12,254 bases of DNA, from positions 1 through 12,254 of the forward strand of contig USRT01000036.1 of assembly GCA_900557195.1 (NCBI GenBank). Reading direction: 5' to 3'. This document shows, in pieces, positions 1-5,877 of this stretch (its first letter is position 1; each line of letters starts with the position of its first letter). The DNA is from an uncultured Clostridium sp. Its GTDB lineage: Bacteria > Bacillota > Clostridia > TANB77 > CAG-508. The position numbers were made by a program, and so were the translations under genes. Under the pieces are notes generated by a model. That model did not search any database. It saw only the letters and a program-made list of their open reading frames with translations, and was not told where the DNA came from.

Positions 1-20
1 ATAGAAAGGAGGAACAAAAG

Positions 21-143
21 ATGAGTAAAAGAGAAAAAGCAATATACAAAAGAGCATACAGAAATGCTATTAGAGATGTAATTGGTTACATAGGAGTTGT
101 AGGATATTTTACAGCTATTTTTGTAGGATTTTTAATGAGATAA
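21..143 (+). CDS. Small single-pass membrane protein, 40 aa
   Basis: This short ORF runs from an ATG preceded by AAAGGAGG at 5-12 to a TAA. The N-terminal half is basic (KRE, YKRAYR near residues 3-14). Residues about 20-39 (VIGYIGVVGYFTAIFVGFLM) form one uninterrupted hydrophobic helix that ends in Arg. This predicts a bitopic inner-membrane peptide with the N-terminus in the cytoplasm by the positive-inside rule. The next gene's Shine-Dalgarno overlaps the stop, so it is part of the same operon. I do not recognise the family. Small membrane peptides of this kind are common among phage early genes, and their roles are mostly unknown. Confidence 0.7.
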   Translation: MSKREKAIYKRAYRNAIRDVIGYIGVVGYFTAIFVGFLMR

Positions 144-152
144 GGAGGAAGT

Positions 153-281
153 ATGGAAGAAGAAACATTAAAATTAATTAATGAAAAAATAAGAGAATTA
201 ATACAAGATGGAGAAGCAACATCAATGGCAATGGCAATGGGATTAATAAAAGTAATAAATAATCCGCTAAATTGCGAGTAA
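153..281 (+). CDS. Small hypothetical protein, 42 aa
   Basis: The ATG at 153 follows a perfect AGGAGG (143-148) that overlaps the previous stop codon. The product is an acidic, probably helical peptide starting MEEETLKLINEKIREL, with an unusual Met-Ala run (SMAMAMG) at residues 24-30. No family is recognised. Its 3' end lies inside the inverted repeat at 263-287, which seems to act as terminator for the convergent minus-strand gene. The Shine-Dalgarno, the tight spacing and the lack of a better ORF make it a probable real gene; its function is unknown. Confidence 0.65.
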   Translation: MEEETLKLINEKIRELIQDGEATSMAMAMGLIKVINNPLNCE

Positions 282-287
282 AGCGGA
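263..287 (-). terminator. Intrinsic terminator for the minus-strand gene
   Basis: TCCGCT (263-268) pairs perfectly with AGCGGA (282-287) around a 13-nt loop. Read on the minus strand, the stem is followed by TTATTTATTACTTTT, a T-rich tail. On the + strand the stem is followed by CTATAAAAAATTA, with no T tract. It therefore fits an intrinsic terminator for the leftward 48-aa gene ending at 298. The stem is only 6 bp, but it is GC-rich for this very AT-rich region. Confidence 0.55.
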
Positions 288-297
288 CTATAAAAAA

Positions 298-444
298 TTA
301 TTTATTTAATTCTTTAACTTTGTTAAAGATAATTTCATAGCTTTGGGCAGCTAATTCTGCAGATTGAGGGTCTGCAAAAAACTTGTCATTATTATTGCCA
401 ATTAAAGCTACAATAATATCTTTAGCGATTTCAGCATTAGACAT
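298..444 (-). CDS. Stand-alone antisense small protein, 48 aa
   Basis: This is the only convincing leftward gene. The open frame extends upstream to 516, but the start at 444 is preferred because GAGGTG lies 7 nt before this ATG. The extension lacks a Shine-Dalgarno and would read back through the promoter. The product begins MSNAEIAKDIIVALIGNN, is helical, and ends ...IIFNKVKELNK, with no membrane segment. It resembles small uncharacterised proteins beginning with an AEIAKDI(V/I)VALI motif that I associate with clostridial phages (recalled, not searched). An extended -10 promoter upstream and a hairpin with T-rich tail downstream make it an independent transcription unit opposing the early operon. 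Function unknown. Expression in the lysogenic state or antisense control are possible inferences. Confidence 0.7.
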   Translation of the reverse strand: MSNAEIAKDIIVALIGNNNDKFFADPQSAELAAQSYEIIFNKVKELNK

Positions 445-451
445 ATTAATC

Positions 452-467
452 ACCTCACTTTCGAGGT
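452..467. repeat. Inverted repeat ACCTC/GAGGT at promoter-leader junction
   Basis: ACCTC (452-456) and GAGGT (463-467) form an inverted repeat with a 6-nt spacer. It covers the Shine-Dalgarno of the minus-strand gene and abuts its -10 box. With the -10 at 469-474, transcription would start near 461-463, so most of one arm would not be in the transcript. A protein-binding operator is therefore somewhat likelier than an RNA hairpin. It is short and could be chance. Confidence 0.3.
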
Positions 468-468
468 A

Positions 469-496
469 ATTATAACACAAAAAGAAAGGAAGTGAA
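469..496 (-). promoter_or_regulatory. Extended -10 promoter of the antisense gene
   Basis: On the minus strand, TGTTATAAT (477 down to 469) is a perfect extended -10 element. TTCACT (496 down to 491), 16 bp upstream, is a weak -35 with two mismatches to TTGACA. It lies about 25 bp before the start codon of the 48-aa gene. It overlaps the Shine-Dalgarno and leader of the + strand gene that starts at 500, so the two directions probably interfere. Confidence 0.65.
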
Positions 497-499
497 AAA

Positions 500-583
500 A
501 TGGACAAGCTAGACAAATGCTACATATATCACATTATAACGTTAGCAAAATTAAAATTAAATTTAAAGGAGTGTAAAAGATAA
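500..583 (+). CDS. 27-aa leader-like peptide, coupled to the next gene
   Basis: The ATG at 500 follows AGGAAG (488-493) at normal spacing. The product is MDKLDKCYIYHIITLAKLKL followed by seven polar residues. Its TAA overlaps the next ATG as TAATG (581-585), and the next gene's AAAGGAG lies within this ORF. This is the classic layout for translational coupling. It may be a genuine small protein, or mainly a leader that brings ribosomes to the coiled-coil gene. No family is recognised. Confidence 0.5.
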   Translation: MDKLDKCYIYHIITLAKLKLNLKECKR

Positions 584-861
584 TGATTATTAAAACAAGA
601 AAAGATAGAAAGATAGCAAATCAAAAAGCTATGATAAAAAACAGGGACATTTTAATAAAGGACTTAATGAAAATAAAGACTGAATTAAAAGAGGAGAACT
701 TAACAGTACATAATGAAAACAAAGAATTAAGAACAGAAATTGATGCTATAAGAGACTGCTTAAATGAAATAGAAAAAGAACTAAATAAACAACAATATAA
801 CAACATAGAAAATTTAAAAAACAAAATAAAAAGCATACTAAAGACCGCTAAATCATTTTAG
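583..861 (+). CDS. Coiled-coil hypothetical protein, 92 aa
   Basis: The start overlaps the preceding stop (TAATG), with AAAGGAG at 565-571. The protein is highly charged, rich in Lys, Glu and Asn, and almost wholly predicted helix. Residues about 20-90 show heptad-like spacing of Ile and Leu (LKEENLTVHNENKELRTEID), so a coiled coil is likely. There are no enzymatic motifs. The C-terminal codons and stop sit within a perfect 10-bp inverted repeat (833-866). It may be a structural or adaptor protein; function unknown. Confidence 0.7.
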   Translation: MIIKTRKDRKIANQKAMIKNRDILIKDLMKIKTELKEENLTVHNENKELRTEIDAIRDCLNEIEKELNKQQYNNIENLKNKIKSILKTAKSF

Positions 862-866
862 TATGC
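833..866 (-). terminator. Perfect 10-bp inverted repeat, leftward terminator-like
   Basis: GCATACTAAA (833-842) pairs with TTTAGTATGC (857-866) around a 14-nt loop. Read leftward, the stem is followed directly by TTTTTATTTTGTTTTTT, which has the form of a good intrinsic terminator. Read rightward, it is followed by CAACAAAAAAAT and would not terminate. I see no convincing leftward gene for it to serve, so it may insulate against antisense transcription or be a structure in the + transcript. Confidence 0.5.
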
Positions 867-890
867 CAACAAAAAAATATTTTATAAAAC

Positions 891-927
891 ATTCTCATTA
901 ATTATATTAACATAATTTAATGAGAAT
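891..927. repeat. Perfect 11-bp inverted repeat in the intergenic gap
   Basis: ATTCTCATTAA (891-901) pairs with TTAATGAGAAT (917-927) around a 15-nt AT-rich loop. The repeat ends 4 nt before the AGGAGG of the next gene. It is not followed by a T tract in either direction. It may be an operator or an RNA hairpin next to the ribosome binding site. With the repeat at 833-866 it fills most of the longest gap in the first 4 kb. Confidence 0.5.
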
Positions 928-941
928 TGCAAGGAGGAAAA

Positions 942-1070
942 ATGGAAGAACAAACATTAAGTACGAAAATTTTAGAATATTATGCAGAAGATAGTTATAG
1001 TGCAAATCTAGATAGATACCACGAAATACAAGCTGAAAAAGAAGATGAAGCTTGGGAAAATAATTTATAA
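942..1070 (+). CDS. Small acidic hypothetical protein, 42 aa
   Basis: The ATG at 942 follows AAGGAGG (931-937). The product starts MEEQTLSTKILEYYAEDSYS and ends AEKEDEAWENNL, giving a strongly acidic, soluble peptide with several aromatic residues. Its opening MEEQTL resembles the MEEETL opening of the gene at 153, which may indicate distant relatedness or convergence on a favoured start context. The next gene's Shine-Dalgarno directly follows the stop. No family is recognised. A phage peptide that mimics nucleic acid or binds a host protein is possible but unsupported. Confidence 0.65.
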   Translation: MEEQTLSTKILEYYAEDSYSANLDRYHEIQAEKEDEAWENNL

Positions 1071-1083
1071 AAGGAGTTTTATA

Positions 1084-1917
1084 ATGCAAAATTTAATAAT
1101 AGTAAAACAATTACCTCAAATAGAGGAACATTTAAAAGATTTATCAATAGAAGTTGATAAAAAGGTAGAAGATGCAAAATCTTTAGTATGCACAGATGAA
1201 AATGTAAAAACAATAAAGCAAATAAGAGCAGAGTTAAATAAAGAATTTAAAGAAGTTGAGCAACAAAGAAAATTAGTAAAAGAACAAGTATTAGCACCAT
1301 ATATGCAGTTTGAAACTATTTACAAACAATACATATCAGACAAATATAAAGATGCAGATGCAGATTTAAAATTGAAAATTAATAGTGTTGAAGATGAATT
1401 AAAGAACAAAAAAGAACAAGAAATAAAAGATTATTTTGAAGAATATAAAATAGCTAATAATATTGATTTCATTACATATGGTCAAGCAAGAATAAATGTA
1501 ACATTATCAGCAAGCATGAAAAGCCTAAAAGAACAAGCAAAACAATTTATAGACAAAATAATAGATGATTTAAACCTAATTGAAACACAAGAGCATAAAG
1601 CAGAGATATTAGTTGAATATAAACAAACATTAAATGTAGCACAATCAATAACAAGTGTAACAAACAGATTTAAAGCTATTGAAGAAGAAAAGAAAAGACA
1701 AGAACAAAAAGTAGTACATATTGAAATGAACGGAAATCATGAAATAACTCAAAAAAGTTATGAACAATTAGAAAATGCATTTAACAAGCCATTAGAACAA
1801 CCAAAAGAAGAAAAACAAGAAGAAATATTGACATTAAAATTCACAGTAAGAGGAACAAGAACAAAATTAAAAGAATTAAAACAATTTTTAGAAAGTGGAG
1901 GTTATGATTATGAGTAA
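1084..1917 (+). CDS. DUF1351 family phage protein, 277 aa
   Basis: The start at 1084 is chosen because AAGGAG (1071-1076) lies 7 nt upstream. An in-frame ATG at 1045 has no ribosome binding site and lies inside the preceding gene. The protein is charged and mainly helical, with a long coiled-coil region at about residues 15-125 (for example IRAELNKEFKEVEQQRKLV) and a low-complexity Gln/Glu/Lys stretch near 205-250. It ends in a compact basic segment (LKFTVRGTRTKLKELKQFLE). Length, composition and position immediately before bet match DUF1351 proteins of Firmicutes phages. Their biochemical role is not established; linkage to RecT-type annealases suggests a recombination accessory. The stop overlaps the start of bet. 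Confidence 0.8.
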   Translation: MQNLIIVKQLPQIEEHLKDLSIEVDKKVEDAKSLVCTDENVKTIKQIRAELNKEFKEVEQQRKLVKEQVLAPYMQFETIYKQYISDKYKDADADLKLKINSVEDELKNKKEQEIKDYFEEYKIANNIDFITYGQARINVTLSASMKSLKEQAKQFIDKIIDDLNLIETQEHKAEILVEYKQTLNVAQSITSVTNRFKAIEEEKKRQEQKVVHIEMNGNHEITQKSYEQLENAFNKPLEQPKEEKQEEILTLKFTVRGTRTKLKELKQFLESGGYDYE

Positions 1918-2596
1918 TGAAGTACAAAAAAATAATGAATTAATGGTTAAATTTGATATTGACGGAAATGAAATTAAATTAACACCAAGTATAGTACAAG
2001 AATACATAGTAGGAACGGATGCAAAAATAACTAATCAAGAATTTAAACTATTTACAGAACTTTGTAAAGTTAGAAAATTAAATCCGTTTTTGAGAGAAGC
2101 ATATTTAATTAAATATAAAGCAGGAGTACCTGCACAGTTAGTTGTTGGAAAAGATGCAATATTAAAAAGAGCAGTATTAAATTCAAATTATGATGGAATG
2201 GAAAGTGGAATCATAGTTCAAAAAGATGATGGAACAGTAGAAGAAAGACAAGGAACATTTAGATTAGGAAATGAACAACTTGTAGGCGGTTGGGCTAGAG
2301 TATTTAGAAAAGATTGGGCACATCCTACATATTCAAGTGTAAGTTTTAATGAAGTAGCACAAAAAACAGGACAAGGTCAATTAAATTCTAATTGGAACAA
2401 TAAAGGTGCAACGATGGTTGAGAAAGTTGCAAAAGTAAGAGCATTGAGAGAAACATTTGTTGAAGATTTAGCAGGAATGTATGAAGCAGAAGAAATGCAA
2501 CAAGAAATTCCACAACAAGAAGAACCTATTGAGATACAAACAGATATAGATGAACAAACAGAAAATGTAAAAGAGGTATCAATGAATGAACTATAA
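1910..2596 (+). CDS. bet: Phage recombination protein Bet (RecT-family annealase), 228 aa
   Basis: This single-strand annealing protein would pair resected phage DNA ends or gaps with complementary strands. The family core is clear at residues about 35-185, with FTELCKVRKLNPFLREAYLI, then QLVVGKDAILKRA, then GGWARVFRKDW and the TMVEKVAKVRALRETF helix. An acidic Gln/Glu tail follows (QQEIPQQEEPIEIQTDIDEQ), common in phage RecT proteins and possibly partner-binding. ATG 1910 is preferred over ATG 1904 because GGAGG at 1897-1901 lies 8 nt before it and only 2 nt before the other. It overlaps the DUF1351 stop and the following metallo-hydrolase start by a few bases, which indicates coupled expression. 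Confidence 0.92.
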   Translation: MSNEVQKNNELMVKFDIDGNEIKLTPSIVQEYIVGTDAKITNQEFKLFTELCKVRKLNPFLREAYLIKYKAGVPAQLVVGKDAILKRAVLNSNYDGMESGIIVQKDDGTVEERQGTFRLGNEQLVGGWARVFRKDWAHPTYSSVSFNEVAQKTGQGQLNSNWNNKGATMVEKVAKVRALRETFVEDLAGMYEAEEMQQEIPQQEEPIEIQTDIDEQTENVKEVSMNEL

Positions 2597-3224
2597 GATT
2601 ATATCAAGTTGTAGTACAGGAAATGCAACAATAATTAGAGACGTAATCTTGACAGATTGTGGAGTTACTTTCAAAAGATTGGAGAAGTATTACAAGCAAT
2701 TTAAAATAGTACTTCTCACTCATATACATTCGGACCACTTTAAAAAAGAAACAATTAAGAAATTAGCACAAGAAAGACCAACATTGAGATTTGCTTGTTG
2801 CGAATGGCTATTAAAACCACTTTTAGAATGTGGAGTTGAAAGGAAAAATATAGATGTACTTCAAATTGGCACTAAATACGATTATAAGCTATTTAAAATT
2901 ATACCAATTAAATTATATCACGATGTACCACAATGTGGTTATAGAGTGCTATTTGATGATTATAAAGTAATCTATATGACAGATACAAAAACAGTTGAAG
3001 GAATAAGTGCTAAAAATTATGATTTGTATCTTGTTGAAGGCAATTATGATGAAGATGAAATAGAAGAAAGAATAAAAGAAAAACAACAAGAATGCAAATA
3101 TGTATACGAATTTAGAGCAAAAGATAGTCATTTAAGTAAACAACAAGCAAGTGAATTTTTATTAAATAACATGGGAGAAAAATCAGAGTATATTTTAATG
3201 CATCAACATATAGAAAGGAGTTAA
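2586..3224 (+). CDS. MBL-fold metallo-hydrolase, WalJ/YycJ-like nuclease candidate, 212 aa
   Basis: The metallo-beta-lactamase signature is complete: H46-x-H48-x-D50-H51 in LLTHIHSDHF, then H112 (YHDVP), D133 (MTDT) and terminal H206/H208. The N-terminus SSCSTGNATII...ILTDCG with a following Lys resembles WalJ/YycJ proteins, which start with SGSxGN, an internal LxDxG and a THxHSDH motif. That family is related to DNA/RNA-processing MBL nucleases. No beta-CASP insertion is apparent at this length. The gene overlaps bet by 11 nt and no other exonuclease is seen nearby, so a role as the 5'-resecting partner of Bet is an attractive inference. Other MBL activities remain possible. The Shine-Dalgarno AGAGGT sits at 2572-2577. 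Confidence 0.85.
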   Translation: MNYKIISSCSTGNATIIRDVILTDCGVTFKRLEKYYKQFKIVLLTHIHSDHFKKETIKKLAQERPTLRFACCEWLLKPLLECGVERKNIDVLQIGTKYDYKLFKIIPIKLYHDVPQCGYRVLFDDYKVIYMTDTKTVEGISAKNYDLYLVEGNYDEDEIEERIKEKQQECKYVYEFRAKDSHLSKQQASEFLLNNMGEKSEYILMHQHIERS

Positions 3225-3226
3225 TT

Positions 3227-3373
3227 ATGGATTACAAAAAAATGTGGGAAGATTTAAAAGGTTTAATGCAAAAGACTGAAAAAATGACTAATTTAATAAA
3301 AACAAAGGGAGTTTTAGATATGATATCTGAAATTGAAAAAACAAATACAGATTATGAGGATTTGCCATTTTAG
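3227..3373 (+). CDS. 48-aa protein with SSB-like C-terminal tip (DYEDLPF)
   Basis: An ideal AAAGGAG (3214-3220) precedes ATG 3227. The N-terminal about 38 residues are amphipathic helix (MDYKKMWEDLKGLMQKTEKM). The protein ends NTDYEDLPF. This last segment matches the acidic D(D/E)DLPF tip by which bacterial single-strand DNA-binding protein recruits RecO, RecG, PriA and polymerase subunits. There is no room for an OB fold, so it is not SSB itself. It lies between the MBL nuclease candidate and the NinB-like gene. A role as an SSB-tail mimic or as an adaptor that brings repair enzymes to the phage recombinase is inference. Confidence 0.7.
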   Translation: MDYKKMWEDLKGLMQKTEKMTNLIKTKGVLDMISEIEKTNTDYEDLPF

Positions 3374-3381
3374 GAGGTACT

Positions 3382-3852
3382 ATGGTAGGAACTGCAAACA
3401 AATTAATAACTTACTTAATAGAACAAGCAAAAGATAAGCAATTTGAATTAAAAGAATATACAGAAAAAAGAAGTTTAAATGCTAATGCTTATTGCTGGGT
3501 ATTATGTGACAAGATAGCAAAAGAATTATCAAAAGAGGGAACTGTCACAACAAAAGAAATAGTTTACAAAGATGCAATAACTCAAATAGGTTCTTTCGAG
3601 CCAATGATAATTGAGGAAAAAGCGTTTGAAAACTTTGAAAGAATCTGGAGTAGGCAAGGTTTAGGTTTTATAGTTCAAGAGGTTAGCAGAAAAGATAAAT
3701 GTATAAGAGTAAATTGCTATTATGGAAGTTCAACATATAACACAAAAGAAATGAGTTTATTAATAAATTTATTAGTTGAATTAGCAGAAAGCTTGAATAT
3801 AGAAACTAAATCAGGGAATGAAATAAATAGTTTGTTGGAGAAATGGAAATGA
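3382..3852 (+). CDS. NinB-like phage recombination protein, 156 aa
   Basis: A perfect GGAGGT (3373-3378) precedes ATG 3382. The N-terminal part has the pattern ELKEYTEKRSLNANAYCWVL, a basic patch followed by an Asn-rich helix, as seen in NinB-type (lambda Orf-like) proteins of Firmicutes phages. Orf of lambda binds single-stranded DNA and SSB and modulates Red recombination, so its place after bet and the SSB-tip peptide fits. The C-terminal half (MSLLINLLVELAESLNIETK) also matches the family layout as I recall it. Length is normal. The stop overlaps the next start as ATGA. Assignment to NinB rests on motif memory, not a profile search. Confidence 0.65.
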   Translation: MVGTANKLITYLIEQAKDKQFELKEYTEKRSLNANAYCWVLCDKIAKELSKEGTVTTKEIVYKDAITQIGSFEPMIIEEKAFENFERIWSRQGLGFIVQEVSRKDKCIRVNCYYGSSTYNTKEMSLLINLLVELAESLNIETKSGNEINSLLEKWK

Positions 3853-4130
3853 AAAGATATTCAATAATGAACAATTTAGACAAATGTTTCTTTTGTGGCA
3901 GACCAGCAGAGTGCATTCATGAAGTTTACTTTGGTACTGCAAATAGGCGAATTTCAATTGAGAATGGCTTCTGCGTAGGTTTATGTCATAAAGAGCATAA
4001 TATGTCAGCTAGGTCAGTACATAACAATAGAGCAATGGATTTAGAACTTAAAAGAGCATACCAAAAAGAATACGAAAAAAATCATACTAGAGATGAGTTT
4101 ATAAAATTAATAGGAAAAAGTTATTTATAG
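3849..4130 (+). CDS. Small HNH-like / zinc-finger putative nuclease, 93 aa
   Basis: ATG 3849 is chosen over ATG 3843 because GGAG (3837-3840) lies 8 nt before it and only 2 nt before the other; it also gives a 4-nt ATGA overlap with the previous stop. The sequence has C13-x2-C16, H24 in CIHEVYFG, then C46-x3-H50 in GLCHKEHN, with VHNNRAMDLELK after it. This is a zinc-stabilised HNH/beta-beta-alpha-metal layout of the kind found in small phage proteins next to ninB (compare Ref and NinG groups). A DNA endonuclease in recombination or Holliday-junction processing is plausible. The exact family and catalytic residues are uncertain. Confidence 0.65.
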   Translation: MKRYSIMNNLDKCFFCGRPAECIHEVYFGTANRRISIENGFCVGLCHKEHNMSARSVHNNRAMDLELKRAYQKEYEKNHTRDEFIKLIGKSYL

Positions 4131-4136
4131 CAACTT

Positions 4137-4169
4137 GGGTAATGACAAAATAAATCATTACCCTTTAAT
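4137..4169 (+). terminator. Terminator-like hairpin inside the operon
   Basis: GGGTAATGA (4137-4145) pairs perfectly with TCATTACCC (4155-4163) around a 9-nt loop, followed by TTTAATTATA. The 9-bp stem with three G-C pairs at its base is strong for this region. The T tract is short, so termination may be partial. It lies 6 nt after the stop of the HNH-like gene and 28 nt before the DUF6291 start, and may set relative expression of the recombination and downstream blocks. Confidence 0.6.
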
Positions 4170-4191
4170 TATACAAAAGGAGAAAAACAAA

Positions 4192-4719
4192 ATGAAAGAA
4201 AGTATAGTTTTTTATAAAAGTTTTTATGAGGCAATAAAAAATATACCTCAAGAAGAACAATTAAAATTATATAATGCAATATTTGATTATTCATTTACAG
4301 AAAAAGAACCAAAAATTGAAGATGGAATTGCGAAGGCAATGTTTATATTAATAAAACCTAATATAGATAGCGCAAATGCTAGATACAAGGCAAGTGTAGA
4401 AAATGGGAAAAAAGGTGGAAGACCTAAAAAGGAAACCCAAGAAAAACCCGAGAAAAACCTAAACGAAACCCAAGAAGAAGCAAACAAAAACCTTAATGAT
4501 AATGAAGATGATAATGTAGATGTAGATGATAATGTTAATTTAGATGATAATTATATATATATTAATTTATTAAAAAAATACAAAGAAAAAATCGAACGAG
4601 AGCCAAATAGGAAAATTATTTTTATTGGAGAAATGAAACGAGAAAATGATTATATAAATTTATCTCAAAAAGAAAAAGAGTCGATATTTAATGAATTAAT
4701 AAGTTTTAAAGATTACTGA
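4192..4719 (+). CDS. DUF6291-like phage protein, 175 aa
   Basis: ATG 4192 is used because AAAGGAG (4176-4182) precedes it; the longer frame beginning TTG at 4135 would start inside the hairpin. Residues 1-60 (ESIVFYKSFYEAIKNIPQEE, then LYNAIFDYSF) and the basic GKKGGRPKK segment near residues 72-80 are the hallmark of DUF6291 proteins. They occur in replication/recombination modules of Firmicutes phages and conjugative elements. A Glu/Asn/Asp-rich low-complexity linker follows, with repeated DDN units (residues about 100-118), then a charged helical C-terminus. The GGRPK motif could contact DNA. The family has no proven function; replication accessory is inferred from context. Confidence 0.7.
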   Translation: MKESIVFYKSFYEAIKNIPQEEQLKLYNAIFDYSFTEKEPKIEDGIAKAMFILIKPNIDSANARYKASVENGKKGGRPKKETQEKPEKNLNETQEEANKNLNDNEDDNVDVDDNVNLDDNYIYINLLKKYKEKIEREPNRKIIFIGEMKRENDYINLSQKEKESIFNELISFKDY

Positions 4720-4732
4720 AAGGAGTAAACAA

Positions 4733-5041
4733 ATGAGAAGAAAAGATGTACCAAATAAAACAATAGAGATATTACAAACAGAACCGTATGCTAGAGAAAA
4801 CGACGGCTATCTAATAAGACGAGTTATAGAAGAACTAGAACCAAATTTATATAAAAACAGTTTTAAAACGATTATGGACAACCTTCAATTTTCAGGAGTA
4901 AGCATTGAAAGTATAACAAGAGCTAGAAGAAAGTTTTTTGAAGATAATCCAGAGTTAAAAATAGACAAAGCAGAAAAAGCAAGACGAGAAAAAGAGCAAG
5001 AATATTATTTAGAATATTCAAGACATATTTCAAGTATTTAG
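4733..5041 (+). CDS. Hypothetical phage protein, 102 aa
   Basis: AAAGGAG (4719-4725) overlaps the previous stop and precedes ATG 4733. The protein is basic, with segments YARENDGYLIRRVIEELEP and SGVSIESITRARRKFFEDNP and a charged helical C-terminus (KAEKARREKEQEYYLEYSRH). I recall similar short proteins in clostridial phages that share the 'GVS.ESITRARRKF' motif, which may be a helix-turn-helix-like DNA-binding segment. That is recollection, not a search. Location after DUF6291 places it in the replication/early region. No enzymatic residues are apparent. Confidence 0.65.
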   Translation: MRRKDVPNKTIEILQTEPYARENDGYLIRRVIEELEPNLYKNSFKTIMDNLQFSGVSIESITRARRKFFEDNPELKIDKAEKARREKEQEYYLEYSRHISSI

Positions 5042-5049
5042 GAGGAGTT

Positions 5050-5868
5050 ATGGATAAAATAAATGTTAATTTATATGGAGGAAAAAGTATATTTGGTGGA
5101 AGAGAAACACCATTAGAAGCTGAAATTACATATTGCGATAAATATAAAAATTGCAGTTTCTATAAACAAGGAAAATGTTTTAGCGCAGGAAGATGGCAAC
5201 AGAACTGTAAATTTGGAAAAAAAGTTAGACAAAAAGGATATACAAGTAGAGCTCTAAAATACAACGATTTTAGAGATAAATACAGAGAAGATGAATGTTA
5301 CAACAAGCTAGATGAACCAAATAATACAATTGGAAAAATAGAAGATACATTCGTAATAAATGTTAGGTACTTACATGAAAAAGAAGGTGGAGGATATGAA
5401 ATTGAAACAAATATATTTTCACACCCATTAATTTATATAGATGAAAATGACTTTAAAAATAAATTAATATCATTAATTTGCGACGGAAAACCAAGAACAT
5501 TTATGGATAATGCAGTTATAAAAGACTATCAGGAAAAGACTGTTCCAAGATTTTTATATGAATTAAAAACAGAATTTAAAGAAATATATGATAACTTCAC
5601 TAATGAATATCCAGAATATAAAGATGTAGAAATGAATTTTGTTGGCAGAACAGCATTTATTAATAGTTTAAAAAATGGAACAGAATTAAAGGATTGTCAT
5701 AATAATATATGGAAAATAGAAGATAATGAAATAGTTTGCTATAAATGGAAAACTTGGCTGCCTTTTGGAGAAACACCCACAGAAACAAGAATTAAAATAA
5801 CAGATGATATGAAGTATAAAATAATAGACAATTCACAAGTTGATGAAAATACTAAATTTGAAGATTAG
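5050..5868 (+). CDS. Hypothetical phage protein with N-terminal Cys4 cluster, 272 aa
   Basis: AGGAGG (5040-5045) precedes ATG 5050. After a Gly-rich start (YGGKSIFGGRETPLEAE) come C29, C35, C43 and C53, spaced C-x5-C-x7-C-x9-C. This suggests a zinc or iron-sulfur site in the first 60 residues. The rest mixes predicted strand and helix (TFVINVRYLHEKEGGGYEIE, then FLYELKTEFKEIYDNFTNEY) with no enzyme motif I recognise, and ends in an acidic tail. I recall proteins with this opening in other Firmicutes phages, but the function is not known to me. The gene is intact, unlike its downstream neighbours, and its stop is within the Shine-Dalgarno of the next ORF. Confidence 0.7.
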   Translation: MDKINVNLYGGKSIFGGRETPLEAEITYCDKYKNCSFYKQGKCFSAGRWQQNCKFGKKVRQKGYTSRALKYNDFRDKYREDECYNKLDEPNNTIGKIEDTFVINVRYLHEKEGGGYEIETNIFSHPLIYIDENDFKNKLISLICDGKPRTFMDNAVIKDYQEKTVPRFLYELKTEFKEIYDNFTNEYPEYKDVEMNFVGRTAFINSLKNGTELKDCHNNIWKIEDNEIVCYKWKTWLPFGETPTETRIKITDDMKYKIIDNSQVDENTKFED

Positions 5869-5877
5869 GAGAAAACA

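Noticed and set aside
621..836. Minus-strand ORF opposite the coiled-coil gene
   Set aside because: Phe/Ser/Leu-rich product is the reverse reading of a Lys/Glu/Asn-rich gene; no ribosome binding site.
907..1089. Minus-strand 60-aa ORF with hydrophobic end
   Set aside because: No Shine-Dalgarno, overlaps a good + strand gene with AGGAGG; hydrophobicity comes from reverse reading.
2949..3131. Minus-strand ORF within the MBL gene, and similar ones at 4287-4487, 9249-9485, 10146-10388, 10625-10834 and 10997-11206
   Set aside because: All are antiparallel to strong coding genes and lack Shine-Dalgarno sites or promoters.
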